Shown here piece after piece: positions 35,196 to 44,960 of a stretch of DNA of 64,000 nt. The notes under the pieces were generated by a model. The model searched no databases. It was not told the origin of the DNA and was given only the letters and a program-made list of their open reading frames with translations. Within the stretch, counting starts at the first letter, position 1. Every line of letters begins with the position of its first letter. The DNA is taken from contig CAUVYH020000027.1 of NCBI GenBank assembly GCA_963556065.3, positions 124,001-188,000 on the forward strand, read 5' to 3'. This DNA comes from JBAXTE01 sp963556065. Its GTDB lineage: Bacteria > Bacteroidota > Bacteroidia > Bacteroidales > WCHB1-69. The position numbers and the translations under genes are program-made.

Positions 35196-38100
35196 ATGAT
35201 AAAATTAGTACACAAATCACTCATCGTTACAATCTTTATCCTTTGCGCGATAATGCAACTTCATGGACAGGGGCGGGTAGGAATAAGTCCCAATGGACAG
35301 GATCCGGATCCGTCGGCAGCATTAGATGTTGTTTCTCCGGACAAAGGCCTACTCATACCGAGAATGAATAGTGTGACTCGTTTATCAATACCAAGTCCGG
35401 GGAATGGATTAATGGTATATGATACCGATTCTAATTGTGTCTTCTTTTACAGAGCAGCAACAGTTTCCTGGATATCTTTATGTCAAGTATCGGTGGGGCC
35501 AGCAGGACCTCAAGGCCCAACTGGGGCACAAGGGATTCAGGGAGGCACGGGGGCTGTTGGACCTATAGGACCCACAGGCGCCACCGGAGCACCAGGAGTG
35601 CCTGGATATACCGGACCTCAGGGGCCGACAGGAGCTACGGGAGCGCAAGGTCCGACCGGACCTCAGGGTTTAGTTGGACCTGACGGAGTAGGACTGGATT
35701 TTATTTGGAATGGAACACAACTTGGCGTAAGAAGAGAAGATCAAACAACCTATATTTATCAAAATTTAGTTGGATCTACCGGTCCGACTGGAGCCACCGG
35801 TATCCAAGGAGCCACTGGTACTACTGGCGCTACCGGCCCTACTGGTGTTACGGGTGCACAAGGGATTCAGGGCTTAACGGGAGCTGTTGGTGCCACGGGT
35901 GCCACAGGAGTCACTGGTGCTCAGGGAATTCAGGGTTTAGCTGGTCCGACAGGTGCCACCGGTGCACAAGGCATACAAGGGGTAACCGGCTCTACTGGAG
36001 CCACTGGTGCCACAGGAGCCACTGGCCCTCAGGGAATTCAGGGGTTAATCGGCCCGACAGGTACTACCGGTGCACAGGGCATACAAGGGGTAACCGGCCC
36101 AACCGGACTTCAAGGAACAACTGGAGTTACCGGCCCTACTGGTGTTACGGGTGCACAAGGGATTCAGGGCTTAACGGGAGCTGTTGGTGCCACGGGTGCC
36201 ACAGGAGTCACTGGTGCTCAGGGAATTCAGGGTTTAATCGGTCCGACAGGTACTACCGGTGCACAGGGCATACAAGGGGTAACCGGCCCGACCGGCCTTC
36301 CGGGTACAACTGGAGCTACCGGAGCCACAGGAGCTACGGGCGCACAAGGGATTCAAGGATTAACAGGAGCTGTTGGTGCCACTGGTAGTACTGGTGCACA
36401 AGGCATACAAGGAGTAACAGGCCCGACTGGTCTTCAAGGAACAACCGGCCCTACTGGTGTTACGGGTGCACAAGGGATTCAAGGATTAACGGGAGCTGTT
36501 GGCGCCACGGGTGCCACAGGAGTCACTGGTGCTCAGGGAATTCAGGGTTTAGCTGGTCCGACAGGTGCCACCGGCGCACAAGGCATACAAGGGGTAACCG
36601 GCTCTACTGGAGCCACTGGAGCCACAGGAGCCACTGGCCCTCAGGGAATTCAGGGGTTAATCGGCCCGACAGGAGCTACCGGTGCACAGGGCATACAAGG
36701 GGTAACCGGTTTTACCGGAGCTACGGGCGCACAAGGCATACAAGGAGTAACAGGCCCGACTGGTCTTCAAGGAACAACCGGCTCTACTGGAGCTACGGGT
36801 GCACAAGGAATTCAGGGATTAACAGGAGCTGTTGGTGCCACGGGTGCCACAGGAGCTCAGGGAATTCAGGGTTTAATCGGTCCGACAGGAGCCACTGGTG
36901 CACAGGGCATACAAGGGGTAACCGGCCCGACCGGCCTTCAAGGGACAGCCGGAGCTACCGGCGCACAAGGGATTCAGGGATTAACAGGAGCTGTTGGTGC
37001 CACTGGTGCCACAGGAGCTCAGGGACTTCAGGGTTTAATCGGTCCGACCGGTGCTACCGGCGCACAAGGCATACAAGGAGTAACCGGCCCGACCGGTCTT
37101 CAAGGAACAACCGGTTCTACTGGCGCTACGGGTGCACAAGGGATTCAGGGCTTAACGGGAGCTGTTGGTGCCACGGGTGCCACAGGAGCCACTGGTGCAC
37201 AGGGCATACAAGGGGTAACCGGCCCGACCGGCCTTCAAGGGATAACCGGTTCTACCGGAGCTACGGGCGCACAAGGGATTCAGGGCTTAACGGGAGCTGT
37301 TGGTGCCACAGGAGTCACTGGTGCTCAGGGAATTCAGGGTTTAGCTGGTCCGACAGGTGCCACTGGCGCACAAGGCATACAAGGGGTAACCGGCTCTACT
37401 GGAGCCACTGGAGCTACGGGTGCCATAGGAGCCACTGGCCCTCAGGGAATTCAGGGTTTAATCGGTCCGACCGGAGCTACGGGTGCACAAGGGCTTCAAG
37501 GATTAACAGGAGCTGCTGGTGCCACAGGAGTCACTGGTGCTCAGGGAATTCAGGGTTTAGCTGGTCCGACAGGTGCCACTGGTGCACAGGGCATACAAGG
37601 GGTAACCGGCCCGACCGGCCTTCAAGGGATAACCGGCCCTACTGGAGCTACGGGTGCACAAGGAATTCAGGGATTAACAGGAGCTGTTGGAGCCACGGGT
37701 GCCACAGGAGTTACTGGCCCTCAGGGAATTCAGGGTTTAATCGGCCCGACAGGAGCCACTGGTGCACAGGGCATACAAGGGGTAACCGGCCCGACCGGCC
37801 TTCAAGGGATAACCGGTTCTACCGGAGCTACGGGCGCACAAGGGATTCAGGGCTTAACGGGAGCTGTTGGCGCCACGGGTGCCACAGGTGCCACAGGTGC
37901 TCAGGGAATTCAGGGGTTAGTCGGCCCGACAGGAGCCACTGGTGCACAGGGCATACAAGGGGTAACCGGCTCTACTGGAGCCACTGGAGCTACGGGTGCC
38001 ACAGGTGCTCAGGGAATTCAGGGTTTAACAGGAGCTGCTGGTGCCACTGGTAGTACTGGGGCACAAGGTATTCAGGGACCTATTGGTTTAACAGGTGCTA

Positions 38101-39596
38101 ATGGCGCTACTGGCGCTACGGGACCGGTTGGGTGTTCCAGCCCAAATTATCTTATTAAATCAAATGGAACTACAGCTACATGCACTGTTGCTCCAATATA
38201 TGAAACGGCTGGAGGGTTGGTTGGAATTGGAACGACGACTCCTGGCTACCGTTTGGATTTAAACTCAGGAACTTTTGCTTTTGGAAACGGAAATATTAGA
38301 TCGGAAACGCGCGATAATGCTGGACTTCAGGGAAATGCTGGTGCTCAAAGTGGATTTTTCGAATCGGCTTCTCCTACAAATTACCCGTCGGGCGCATCAA
38401 GTTGGTGGCATCTGATTGATTGTCGTCATTCGAATAATACCAATAATTATGCAATGCAAATATCCGGAAGCTTTTTTGACCAGTTCTTGTATTATCGCAA
38501 AACAAATAACAATGCATCACAACCATGGAAACTAATTGTTGCAACAAATAATGAAGGTGCTACCGGTCAAGTATTAATTTCTCAGGGAGCTGGTCAAACA
38601 CCGATCTGGAGTTCTGTATCACCTACCAGTTGTAGTAGCCCTAATTATATTTTAAAGTCCGATGGTACTTCATCTACCTGCTCAATTGCACCAATATTTG
38701 AAGATGCTAATGGAAAAGTTGGAGTTGGTACTACCACTCCTTTATATAAATTACACGTTGAAACGGATGCTGATAATAATCCTGTTGTATTTGGCAAAAA
38801 TACGAATGCTTCAACTGGTACTACCGCTTTTGGCGTAAGAGGCGAGTGTGGTGCAATTGGTCTTGGTTCGGCGGGGGTTAGTGGTGTTTCAACGAACTCC
38901 GGGCAAAACGAAATAGGCACACTAGGCGACTATTCATTATGGGGGGCTGGTGTTTTTGGAATGGGTTGGGCTGGTGATTACACTGACATGCCAACTTCAA
39001 AGGATTTTGGTCTATTCGGAACCCTTACATTTTCAACAGGAACAGGAATGTATGCAAAAAATGGATCGTCCGGGGCAAATGCAATTTATGGATTGGGAAA
39101 TCAGGTGGTTACAGGGTCAAAATCCGCTTCTGTGCCAACGACTAAAGGAAATCAATTGTTATATTGCACCGAAAGCCCGGAAATATGGTTTGAAGATCTA
39201 GGTAGTTCGGTTTTAGTTGATGGGAAAGCCGTCGTTTATATGGATTCGCTGTTTTTGGAAACTATTTTCATCGATTCTACACATCAATATAAAGTTTTTG
39301 TTCAAATAGAGGGAGATTGCAAGGGAATATATGTCTCTAAAAAAGCACCGACTTATTTTGAGGTTAAAGAAATCCAAGGCGGTAAATCAAACGTGTCATT
39401 TTCGTATAGAATCATGGCCAAGAGAAAATATTATCAAGACCATCGGTTTGGCTGCGATTGGATGCAACCGTTTGAAGATAATACATCTAAAGGAAAATAC
39501 GTCAAACCGTATAGAGTTGATCCAAAAGAAACTCAAAAATGGGTAGAAGAAGAAAAACAGAAAAAAGAAGCCGAATGTTTAAAAAATAGAAGATAG
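35196..39596 (+). CDS. 1466-residue collagen-like surface protein
   Basis: Signal peptide (first ~25 residues, ending LHGQ), a short N-terminal head with GRVGISPNGQDPDPSAALDV and a YDTDSNCVFFYRAATVSW motif, then Gly-X-Y repeats over residues ~101-979. The repeats are broken once (about 168-195) by LDFIWNGTQLGVRREDQTTY, an interruption known from phage and spore collagen-like proteins. The repeats use mainly GATGAQGIQG, GPTG and GAVGATG units rich in Thr. The C-terminal ~485 residues resemble tail-fibre-like modules (VGIGTTTPGYRLDL, VGVGTTTPLYKLHV) and a final domain with YCTESPEIWFEDLGS and CKGIYVSKKA. No standard T9SS domain is seen. It probably forms a trimeric fibre. Confidence 0.88.
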   Translation: MIKLVHKSLIVTIFILCAIMQLHGQGRVGISPNGQDPDPSAALDVVSPDKGLLIPRMNSVTRLSIPSPGNGLMVYDTDSNCVFFYRAATVSWISLCQVSVGPAGPQGPTGAQGIQGGTGAVGPIGPTGATGAPGVPGYTGPQGPTGATGAQGPTGPQGLVGPDGVGLDFIWNGTQLGVRREDQTTYIYQNLVGSTGPTGATGIQGATGTTGATGPTGVTGAQGIQGLTGAVGATGATGVTGAQGIQGLAGPTGATGAQGIQGVTGSTGATGATGATGPQGIQGLIGPTGTTGAQGIQGVTGPTGLQGTTGVTGPTGVTGAQGIQGLTGAVGATGATGVTGAQGIQGLIGPTGTTGAQGIQGVTGPTGLPGTTGATGATGATGAQGIQGLTGAVGATGSTGAQGIQGVTGPTGLQGTTGPTGVTGAQGIQGLTGAVGATGATGVTGAQGIQGLAGPTGATGAQGIQGVTGSTGATGATGATGPQGIQGLIGPTGATGAQGIQGVTGFTGATGAQGIQGVTGPTGLQGTTGSTGATGAQGIQGLTGAVGATGATGAQGIQGLIGPTGATGAQGIQGVTGPTGLQGTAGATGAQGIQGLTGAVGATGATGAQGLQGLIGPTGATGAQGIQGVTGPTGLQGTTGSTGATGAQGIQGLTGAVGATGATGATGAQGIQGVTGPTGLQGITGSTGATGAQGIQGLTGAVGATGVTGAQGIQGLAGPTGATGAQGIQGVTGSTGATGATGAIGATGPQGIQGLIGPTGATGAQGLQGLTGAAGATGVTGAQGIQGLAGPTGATGAQGIQGVTGPTGLQGITGPTGATGAQGIQGLTGAVGATGATGVTGPQGIQGLIGPTGATGAQGIQGVTGPTGLQGITGSTGATGAQGIQGLTGAVGATGATGATGAQGIQGLVGPTGATGAQGIQGVTGSTGATGATGATGAQGIQGLTGAAGATGSTGAQGIQGPIGLTGANGATGATGPVGCSSPNYLIKSNGTTATCTVAPIYETAGGLVGIGTTTPGYRLDLNSGTFAFGNGNIRSETRDNAGLQGNAGAQSGFFESASPTNYPSGASSWWHLIDCRHSNNTNNYAMQISGSFFDQFLYYRKTNNNASQPWKLIVATNNEGATGQVLISQGAGQTPIWSSVSPTSCSSPNYILKSDGTSSTCSIAPIFEDANGKVGVGTTTPLYKLHVETDADNNPVVFGKNTNASTGTTAFGVRGECGAIGLGSAGVSGVSTNSGQNEIGTLGDYSLWGAGVFGMGWAGDYTDMPTSKDFGLFGTLTFSTGTGMYAKNGSSGANAIYGLGNQVVTGSKSASVPTTKGNQLLYCTESPEIWFEDLGSSVLVDGKAVVYMDSLFLETIFIDSTHQYKVFVQIEGDCKGIYVSKKAPTYFEVKEIQGGKSNVSFSYRIMAKRKYYQDHRFGCDWMQPFEDNTSKGKYVKPYRVDPKETQKWVEEEKQKKEAECLKNRR
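35496..38133 (+). repeat. 2.6-kb coding repeat encoding Gly-X-Y triplets
   Basis: Long-range, imperfect tandem repeats of roughly 50-150 bp built from units such as GGTGCACAAGGGATTCAGGG and GGAGCTGTTGGTGCCACGGG. GC content is visibly higher than in flanking genes. Blocks of more than 100 bp recur almost unchanged, so length could vary by recombination or be mis-assembled. Confidence 0.9.
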
Positions 39597-39914
39597 TTTT
39601 TAATGGTTTTTGGTTACATACACTTTGAGTCGTTGATCTCAAATATCAAACCGACTCAAGTGTATGTTTTTTTAACCGTTAATCTTCTTTTTTTAATAGT
39701 TAAGATCGTTGCAAAAGTCAAAAATCAAGGTTTTACAATACTTAAATACGGAGTTTCTCTTGTATATTCGCAGTTTAACATTACATATAACAATGTATAT
39801 TTTAGCCTCAAAATTACGAAAGAAATATAATCTAAAAAAGATTAAGGGGTCAAGGCTACAAAAGACAAAAAGCAAAAATGAGAAGAAAGCTTTCGCTCAA
39901 AATTCAACTTGAAA
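39597..39914. other. 318-bp gap after the collagen-like gene
   Basis: It contains the terminator hairpin at 39616-39673. The remainder is AT-rich with no convincing gene or promoter. Short open frames here run through the terminator and are not supported. Confidence 0.6.
39616..39673 (+). terminator. Terminator of the collagen-like gene
   Basis: ACATACACTTTGAGTCG (39616-39632) pairs with CGACTCAAGTGTATGT (39652-39667), with one bulged T, then a T tract. The single-base bulge matches the extra-base pattern seen in genes of this window. Confidence 0.75.
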
Positions 39915-41948
39915 TCATTTTATCTTTGACTTTGCAAAATTCAGATTGTTCTTTGCCAGTTGATAATCGGGTTTAATTGCAATGGCTTTGTTCCCAGCTT
40001 CAATGGCTTTTTTGTAATTGCCCAAAGCATTATAAGCACTGCAAATATTGTTGTAGGCTTCCGCGTAATCGGGTTTGATTTTGAGCGCTTTATTGCAGGC
40101 ATCAATACATCCTTGATAATCTCCTTTGTTGTATAATTCCAAGCTCAATGAAAGATATATTTCAGGTGTCGGATGAGCAGCAGCCATTTCTTTATAAGCG
40201 TCAATTTTTGTCTCTTTCTTCTGCGATGCAGCTTTGAATTTTGCAGCAGTGCTATCTGAAGGGAATTTTTGGAGCGTTTCTGTCGATATTTCATCCAGTT
40301 TAGGCCAATCCTCTAGGTCGTTATATAAGTTCATTGCTAAATAACGGGAATTCATATACCAAGGGTTAATCGATAACGACTTTTCAATATACTCTTTGGC
40401 TTCTGTCTTACGGTTATTCTTATACAAAAAGTCGGAATAATAGTAGTATGTCTCGTGCGAACCGGGACCAAATTCAATTGCCTTTCTAAATGAATATTCA
40501 GCTTCCTGCGGGTTTCCCATTGCATTTTTACATATTCCGATATTTATATAAAGTATAGGATATTGAGGTGTTAATAACAGCGCTTTTTGATAATAAGCAT
40601 TAGCACTTTCCAGATTGCCTTTGCTCATTTGTGTAAGTCCGTAGTTCATAAGTCCACGCCCATTACCGGGACTTTTTTGAGTTACATCGAACCACAACGA
40701 CTCTTCCGTTTTCCAAACTTTATTTCGTTGATAAACACCAATGCCATTAGCGAATAAATAGGTAGGTATCAAAATGACGAACAATCCGATAGCAACTCTA
40801 TTTTTGGAGAGCCGTTCCATAATTAATGCAACCGACCATATCAATGTGATTGTAAGCCCGATAAATGGAAAAAACATCCGGTGATCGTTGGTTACTTCGG
40901 CCAAAGGAACCAAACTTGTGGGCAATAATGCAAAGAAAAACCAAGCAATCCCAAAAGCAATAGGACGATATTTTTCGATTTTTGAGAATTTGAATATAAT
41001 TATTACTAAAAGTGTTACAATTAAAGTTCCGATGATAACCCGTTCGTCGAAAATATTGTAAATAAGAGTCCAGTCGCTGTCTGCAGAGAGATTCGCAGGG
41101 ATAAAGAAAGCAATAAGGTATCGGCAAATCACCCAGGTTTGGGTAAGGATATACAGCCCTCGATGAGTTCCCCCCGGGGTGAAGCTGCTGGATGCCATTT
41201 TTACCACCAGAACAGCTCCGATTATGGCAAAGAAAATTACCAATGCTGATTTTGTAATTAATATTTTTAACGCCGGCAATTGTTTAAACGAAAATAGGTC
41301 GGAAAAAGACTTTTTCTGCTCAAATAACCAGTAATAGGATGCAAATATCGGGAGAAACATCATGGTCTGTTCCTTGGCAAATATTCCGGCAATAAAAGGA
41401 ATCAAATAGGCTCCGAATTTTCTTAGTTTTGGTAAATAAATCCATAGCACTAAGGATGAAACCACTGCAAATCCTGAAAAAATATCACTTCGGGCAGAAA
41501 TATAATTTACTGTTTCGGCATTTGCCGTATGAAGTCCAAACCAGGCAGCGGCAATAAATGGAAAAATTTGAACAGTTCGTTTTTCAAATAAGGACATATT
41601 GAAAAACTGTTTGGTCATCAAAAAAACAGAAATTACCGTCAGTATAAACCACAAAAACGAATCGAGATGAAACCAGTAAGGATTAAGCCCTTTAGAGAGC
41701 TTGTAATCGATGGCAAACATCAGTGTAAGCAAAGGGCGGTATGTTTGGTTTTGAGGCAAAGAACTGAACGTAGAGGCATCTTTGAAAAACTGAGGAGCCT
41801 TGCTTAAATCTTTAACGTAAGGATTGCTGACAATTACATGCGAATCGTCGAAATGAAAATCATTATGAAAATGATTGCTGTAAAACAGCGTGATGACACC
41901 GATTAGCCCCAATAAAATCAGAAAAGTGCGAATGTTTTTTGTTTTCAT
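39915..41948 (-). CDS. TMTC-like GT-C membrane glycosyltransferase with C-terminal TPRs
   Basis: 677 residues. The N-terminal ~410 residues carry about ten transmembrane helices. The first loop contains NDFHFDDSHVIVSNPYVKDL, an Asp-Asp motif in the position used by GT-C enzymes such as protein O-mannosyltransferases. The cytosol-distal C-terminal ~260 residues are tetratricopeptide repeats (YQKALLLTPQYPILYINIG, CNKALKIKPDYAEAYNNI). The arrangement matches eukaryotic TMTC1-4 proteins, which O-mannosylate cadherins. Here the donor would be a lipid-linked sugar and the acceptor a surface protein, which is inference. Confidence 0.75.
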   Translation of the reverse strand: MKTKNIRTFLILLGLIGVITLFYSNHFHNDFHFDDSHVIVSNPYVKDLSKAPQFFKDASTFSSLPQNQTYRPLLTLMFAIDYKLSKGLNPYWFHLDSFLWFILTVISVFLMTKQFFNMSLFEKRTVQIFPFIAAAWFGLHTANAETVNYISARSDIFSGFAVVSSLVLWIYLPKLRKFGAYLIPFIAGIFAKEQTMMFLPIFASYYWLFEQKKSFSDLFSFKQLPALKILITKSALVIFFAIIGAVLVVKMASSSFTPGGTHRGLYILTQTWVICRYLIAFFIPANLSADSDWTLIYNIFDERVIIGTLIVTLLVIIIFKFSKIEKYRPIAFGIAWFFFALLPTSLVPLAEVTNDHRMFFPFIGLTITLIWSVALIMERLSKNRVAIGLFVILIPTYLFANGIGVYQRNKVWKTEESLWFDVTQKSPGNGRGLMNYGLTQMSKGNLESANAYYQKALLLTPQYPILYINIGICKNAMGNPQEAEYSFRKAIEFGPGSHETYYYYSDFLYKNNRKTEAKEYIEKSLSINPWYMNSRYLAMNLYNDLEDWPKLDEISTETLQKFPSDSTAAKFKAASQKKETKIDAYKEMAAAHPTPEIYLSLSLELYNKGDYQGCIDACNKALKIKPDYAEAYNNICSAYNALGNYKKAIEAGNKAIAIKPDYQLAKNNLNFAKSKIK

Positions 41949-41963
41949 AAATATTGTGATGGT

Positions 41964-42302
41964 TTATGCATTGCCTTTAGATAAAAAGAAGAGACCTGTG
42001 GAGGCCGGAAAAATGAAGAGTAGCAAATCTTTATCGAATACGCCGTTAAATCCTCTGATGATAAAATAGGTGGAAATTGCAAAAATAAGTAATCCTGAAA
42101 TTACCGTTAATGAGCCGTTCTTTCTAAATCCCCCAACAAATAACAATACTCCAAATAAAAAGAATAATAATATAAGTAAATTGTAAATATTGCGGATTTC
42201 AAATTGTTTAAAAGTATCCCAATAATGAATGATAACGAATAATAGGACTCCTATTCTAAGGAGCCATTTAGATAGCGGTTCTAGTGATTTTAAAGGTTTC
42301 AT
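41964..42302 (-). CDS. Small membrane protein, unknown function
   Basis: 112 residues with four predicted hydrophobic segments (LLRIGVLLFVIIHYW, LLILLFFLFGVLLFVGG, TVISGLLIFAISTYFII, LLFIFPASTGLFFLS). No motif is recognised. It ends 15 bases before the TMTC-like gene starts, so it is likely the first gene of that pair. Confidence 0.65.
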   Translation of the reverse strand: MKPLKSLEPLSKWLLRIGVLLFVIIHYWDTFKQFEIRNIYNLLILLFFLFGVLLFVGGFRKNGSLTVISGLLIFAISTYFIIRGFNGVFDKDLLLFIFPASTGLFFLSKGNA

Positions 42303-42405
42303 GCCTAAATAATTTATAAGATTCTAAGTGCAAATTGTCAGAACAATTATTAAATACTTATGCAATAATAGTAAAAATCGCTTAAAACACCAATTGTTAT
42401 TGAAT

Positions 42406-42438
42406 AAAAAAGACCGAAAATAAAATCGGCCTTTTTTT
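42406..42438 (-). terminator. Terminator of the ior operon
   Basis: Imperfect stem on the minus strand (AAGGCCGA with one mismatch against TCGGTCTT), with A/T runs on both sides. It lies just after the iorB stop at 42456. Confidence 0.6.
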
Positions 42439-42455
42439 ATTAAAGTATATTCGAA

Positions 42456-43037
42456 TTACTTATTGGCTTCGGCAAATGCTCTTCCTGCTCTCAGGCAAGC
42501 GATGTTTACATCCACGATTTCTTGCCCTTTGCGGGAAAACATTGAAACAATAGCATCTTCCAAACTTTTGTAGTCCATATTTATAAATGGGGATGCAGCG
42601 CCCAAAATAACCATATTGGCCGAACGGGGTGACCCTAAATCTTTCGCGATTTGATCGGCATTAATAGCAATTTTGTTTTTAAGTTTGTTTATTTCGCTGA
42701 TGACATCTTCTACATTGCCATAGTTTGGAATATTGATAAACGGTTGAGTGTTAGTAATCAGCCATCCGGTTTCACTAAGCATTGGCAAATAGCGGAGTGA
42801 TTCCATCGGTTCAACCGAAATAATCATATCCGCCTTTCCCATTGGAATTAAGTCGGAGGCAATTTCTTTATCCGATAATCTTAAGTTTGATTGAACATCG
42901 CCACCACGTTGGCTCATTCCATGAACCTCGGCTTGTTTTAAATACAGTCCGGTATTTACGGCAGCAGCACCTATTACAGAAGCAATAGAAAGGATTCCCT
43001 GACCCCCTACGCCTGCTAATATTATATCTATTTTCAT
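42456..43037 (-). CDS. iorB: Indolepyruvate:ferredoxin oxidoreductase, beta (gamma-domain) subunit
   Basis: 193 residues. Pyruvate-ferredoxin-oxidoreductase gamma-type domain with GVGGQGILSIASVIGAAA and EVHGMSQRGGDVQSNLRL. Pairs with IorA to convert aryl pyruvates to aryl-acetyl-CoA with CoA and ferredoxin. It lies 69 bases downstream of iorA, and its usual length and motifs are intact. Confidence 0.95.
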   Translation of the reverse strand: MKIDIILAGVGGQGILSIASVIGAAAVNTGLYLKQAEVHGMSQRGGDVQSNLRLSDKEIASDLIPMGKADMIISVEPMESLRYLPMLSETGWLITNTQPFINIPNYGNVEDVISEINKLKNKIAINADQIAKDLGSPRSANMVILGAASPFINMDYKSLEDAIVSMFSRKGQEIVDVNIACLRAGRAFAEANK

Positions 43038-43106
43038 TTTCTAAGTTGTTTTTTATATGTTGATATTCGGTATTTAATGGCTTGTTGCCACTCGTGTACT
43101 CGATTA

Positions 43107-44714
43107 TTATTCTTTTCCTTTAAATTTTGCATGCATCCTACGATTCAATGTCTGAATACATTCGCGGGTAGGAATAATTACAGAAATGCCTTGATATGCC
43201 AATTCTTTGGCGATGATTTCAGTGTTTTCCGCATGCTGTTTAGGAAGAGGTTTCAATATATGAATATGTTCTTCTTCGACACCCAATCCGATGCAAATAT
43301 TTTTAATTCTGCCAAAAGCATTGGATGTTTGGCCACCGGTCATCCCTGTAGTGGAATTATCTAAAATCATAACCGTAATGGGGCTCTTGTCAACAATAGC
43401 GTCCAACAACGAAGTCATTCCCGAATGTGTGAACGTTGAGTCTCCGATAACTGCTACAGCCGGAACTAAACCCGCATCAGCAGCACCTTTTGCCATAGTA
43501 ATAGATGCTCCCATGTCAACACAGGAATTAATGGCATTGAGTGGAGGCAGTGCACCTAAAGTGTAACATCCGATATCGGAGAAAACTCTGCCCGGAGTAT
43601 ATTTTGAAAGTGCTTCGCCCAAAGCTTTGTATGAGTCGATATGAGGACAGCCTACGCAAAGGGCAGGTGGACGTTGTTTTACAACTTCAGGAATCGGAGC
43701 GCCGTGCTTGTCTTCCAACCCTAGTGAAACGGCAACAACATTTGGATTTAACTCACCGGTTCTTGGTAATTTGCCATCCAAACGTCCCATAATCTTCTTC
43801 CCATTATTAATCAGACCGCGTACCGACTCTTCGATGATTGGATATCCTTCTTCCATCACTAAAATAGAATCGCACTTGTTGTAAAGTTTGGTAATCATTT
43901 TTTGAGGAAGCGGATATTGGGCGATTTTTACCACAGGATAGGGGCAAACTCTGTCCGGATAGTTTTCCATCAAGTAGTTGTATGCGATACCCGAAGCGAT
44001 AATTCCTATTGAAGTGTCTTTGCCGTCGATGAATTTATTGAATGTTGAAATTTCGGATTCTTCTTCGAAATGGACATTCTTTTCGAGTAATGTTTTGTAT
44101 TGAACGCGAGCAATGGCTGGCAAAAGAATAAACTGACGCAAATTTTCGTGGAGCTTCAGTTCGTTTTCCGGTTTAAGTTCACCTGTTGAAACACCAGAAC
44201 GGGAATGTGCCATACGTGTGGTGACACGCATCAATACAGGAATCTGATATTTTTCAGAGAATTCAAATGCATAACGGGTAATATCATACGCTTCTTGCTG
44301 ATTTGAAGGCTCTAAAACGGGCAATAAAGCAAATTTTCCATAATAGCGGGAGTCCTGTTCATCTTGCGAGGAGTGCATCGACGGATCGTCTGCTACTACA
44401 ATCACCAGACCGCCATTTGCTCCGGTAATGGCACTATTCATAAATGGATCTGCGGCTACATTTAGCCCGACATGTTTCATGCATACCAATGCACGTTTGC
44501 CGGCATACGACATTCCAATAGCACTTTCTAAGGCGGTCTTTTCATTTGAAGCCCAAGTGCGGTGTACATTACGCTCTGCAGCTAATTTTGAATGTTGAAT
44601 GTATTCGGTAATTTCTGTGGATGGAGTTCCAGGATAGGCATAAACACCCGATATGCCTGCATCCAGTGCAGCCTGAGCGATAGCCTCGTCACCTAATAAT
44701 AAGAGCTTTTGCAT
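43107..44714 (-). CDS. iorA: Indolepyruvate:ferredoxin oxidoreductase, alpha subunit, without ferredoxin domain
   Basis: 535 residues. The N-terminal pyrimidine-binding domain (GDEAIAQAALDAGISGVYAYPGTPSTEI region) is followed by a central domain and a C-terminal thiamine-diphosphate domain with GDSTFTHSGMTSLLDA and LDNSTTGMTGG. A CxxC near residue 350 (LCVGCPHID) is present. The C-terminal two-[4Fe-4S] ferredoxin domain found in many IorA proteins (about 90 residues) is absent, and two stop codons follow directly (TAATAA). A separate ferredoxin may serve the enzyme. It carries the first promoter of the ior operon. Confidence 0.93.
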   Translation of the reverse strand: MQKLLLLGDEAIAQAALDAGISGVYAYPGTPSTEITEYIQHSKLAAERNVHRTWASNEKTALESAIGMSYAGKRALVCMKHVGLNVAADPFMNSAITGANGGLVIVVADDPSMHSSQDEQDSRYYGKFALLPVLEPSNQQEAYDITRYAFEFSEKYQIPVLMRVTTRMAHSRSGVSTGELKPENELKLHENLRQFILLPAIARVQYKTLLEKNVHFEEESEISTFNKFIDGKDTSIGIIASGIAYNYLMENYPDRVCPYPVVKIAQYPLPQKMITKLYNKCDSILVMEEGYPIIEESVRGLINNGKKIMGRLDGKLPRTGELNPNVVAVSLGLEDKHGAPIPEVVKQRPPALCVGCPHIDSYKALGEALSKYTPGRVFSDIGCYTLGALPPLNAINSCVDMGASITMAKGAADAGLVPAVAVIGDSTFTHSGMTSLLDAIVDKSPITVMILDNSTTGMTGGQTSNAFGRIKNICIGLGVEEEHIHILKPLPKQHAENTEIIAKELAYQGISVIIPTRECIQTLNRRMHAKFKGKE

Positions 44715-44751
44715 TTTTATTTTATTTTTATTGTTATCTTTTTTGAATTGA

Positions 44752-44786
44752 CAAAACTAATCATATTTTTTATTTTTTTAGGCAAA
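44752..44786 (-). promoter_or_regulatory. iorA promoter
   Basis: Minus strand: TTTG (44786-44783), 23-base spacer, TAGTTTTG (44759-44752), 37 bases before the iorA start. Confidence 0.55.
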
Positions 44787-44960
44787 TTAGTCTCTTTTAT
44801 CTGTTTATTATTGTTAAATATTACTTGAAGCAATCTCTTTATTGTTGGTGTTGGTAAGATCGAAAATATCATCCGTCTGCCGGTAATTTGTTTTAGAATG
44901 AGCGTCAGATACTGTTTTTGCCGGACTTGTAATATTTAAAAAATAAGTTTGCGCGAAATG

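Noticed and set aside
35705..36388. Second frame within the collagen repeats rich in Cys, His, Arg and Ser
   Set aside because: It is a by-product of repeat codons read in another frame.
35496..38133. Regularly repeated DNA that might suggest a CRISPR array
   Set aside because: Repeats are in frame, of unequal length, encode Gly-X-Y triplets and have no unique spacers.
39603..39830. Open frame of 75 codons after the collagen-like gene
   Set aside because: It runs straight through the terminator hairpin and has low-complexity hydrophobic composition with no family features.
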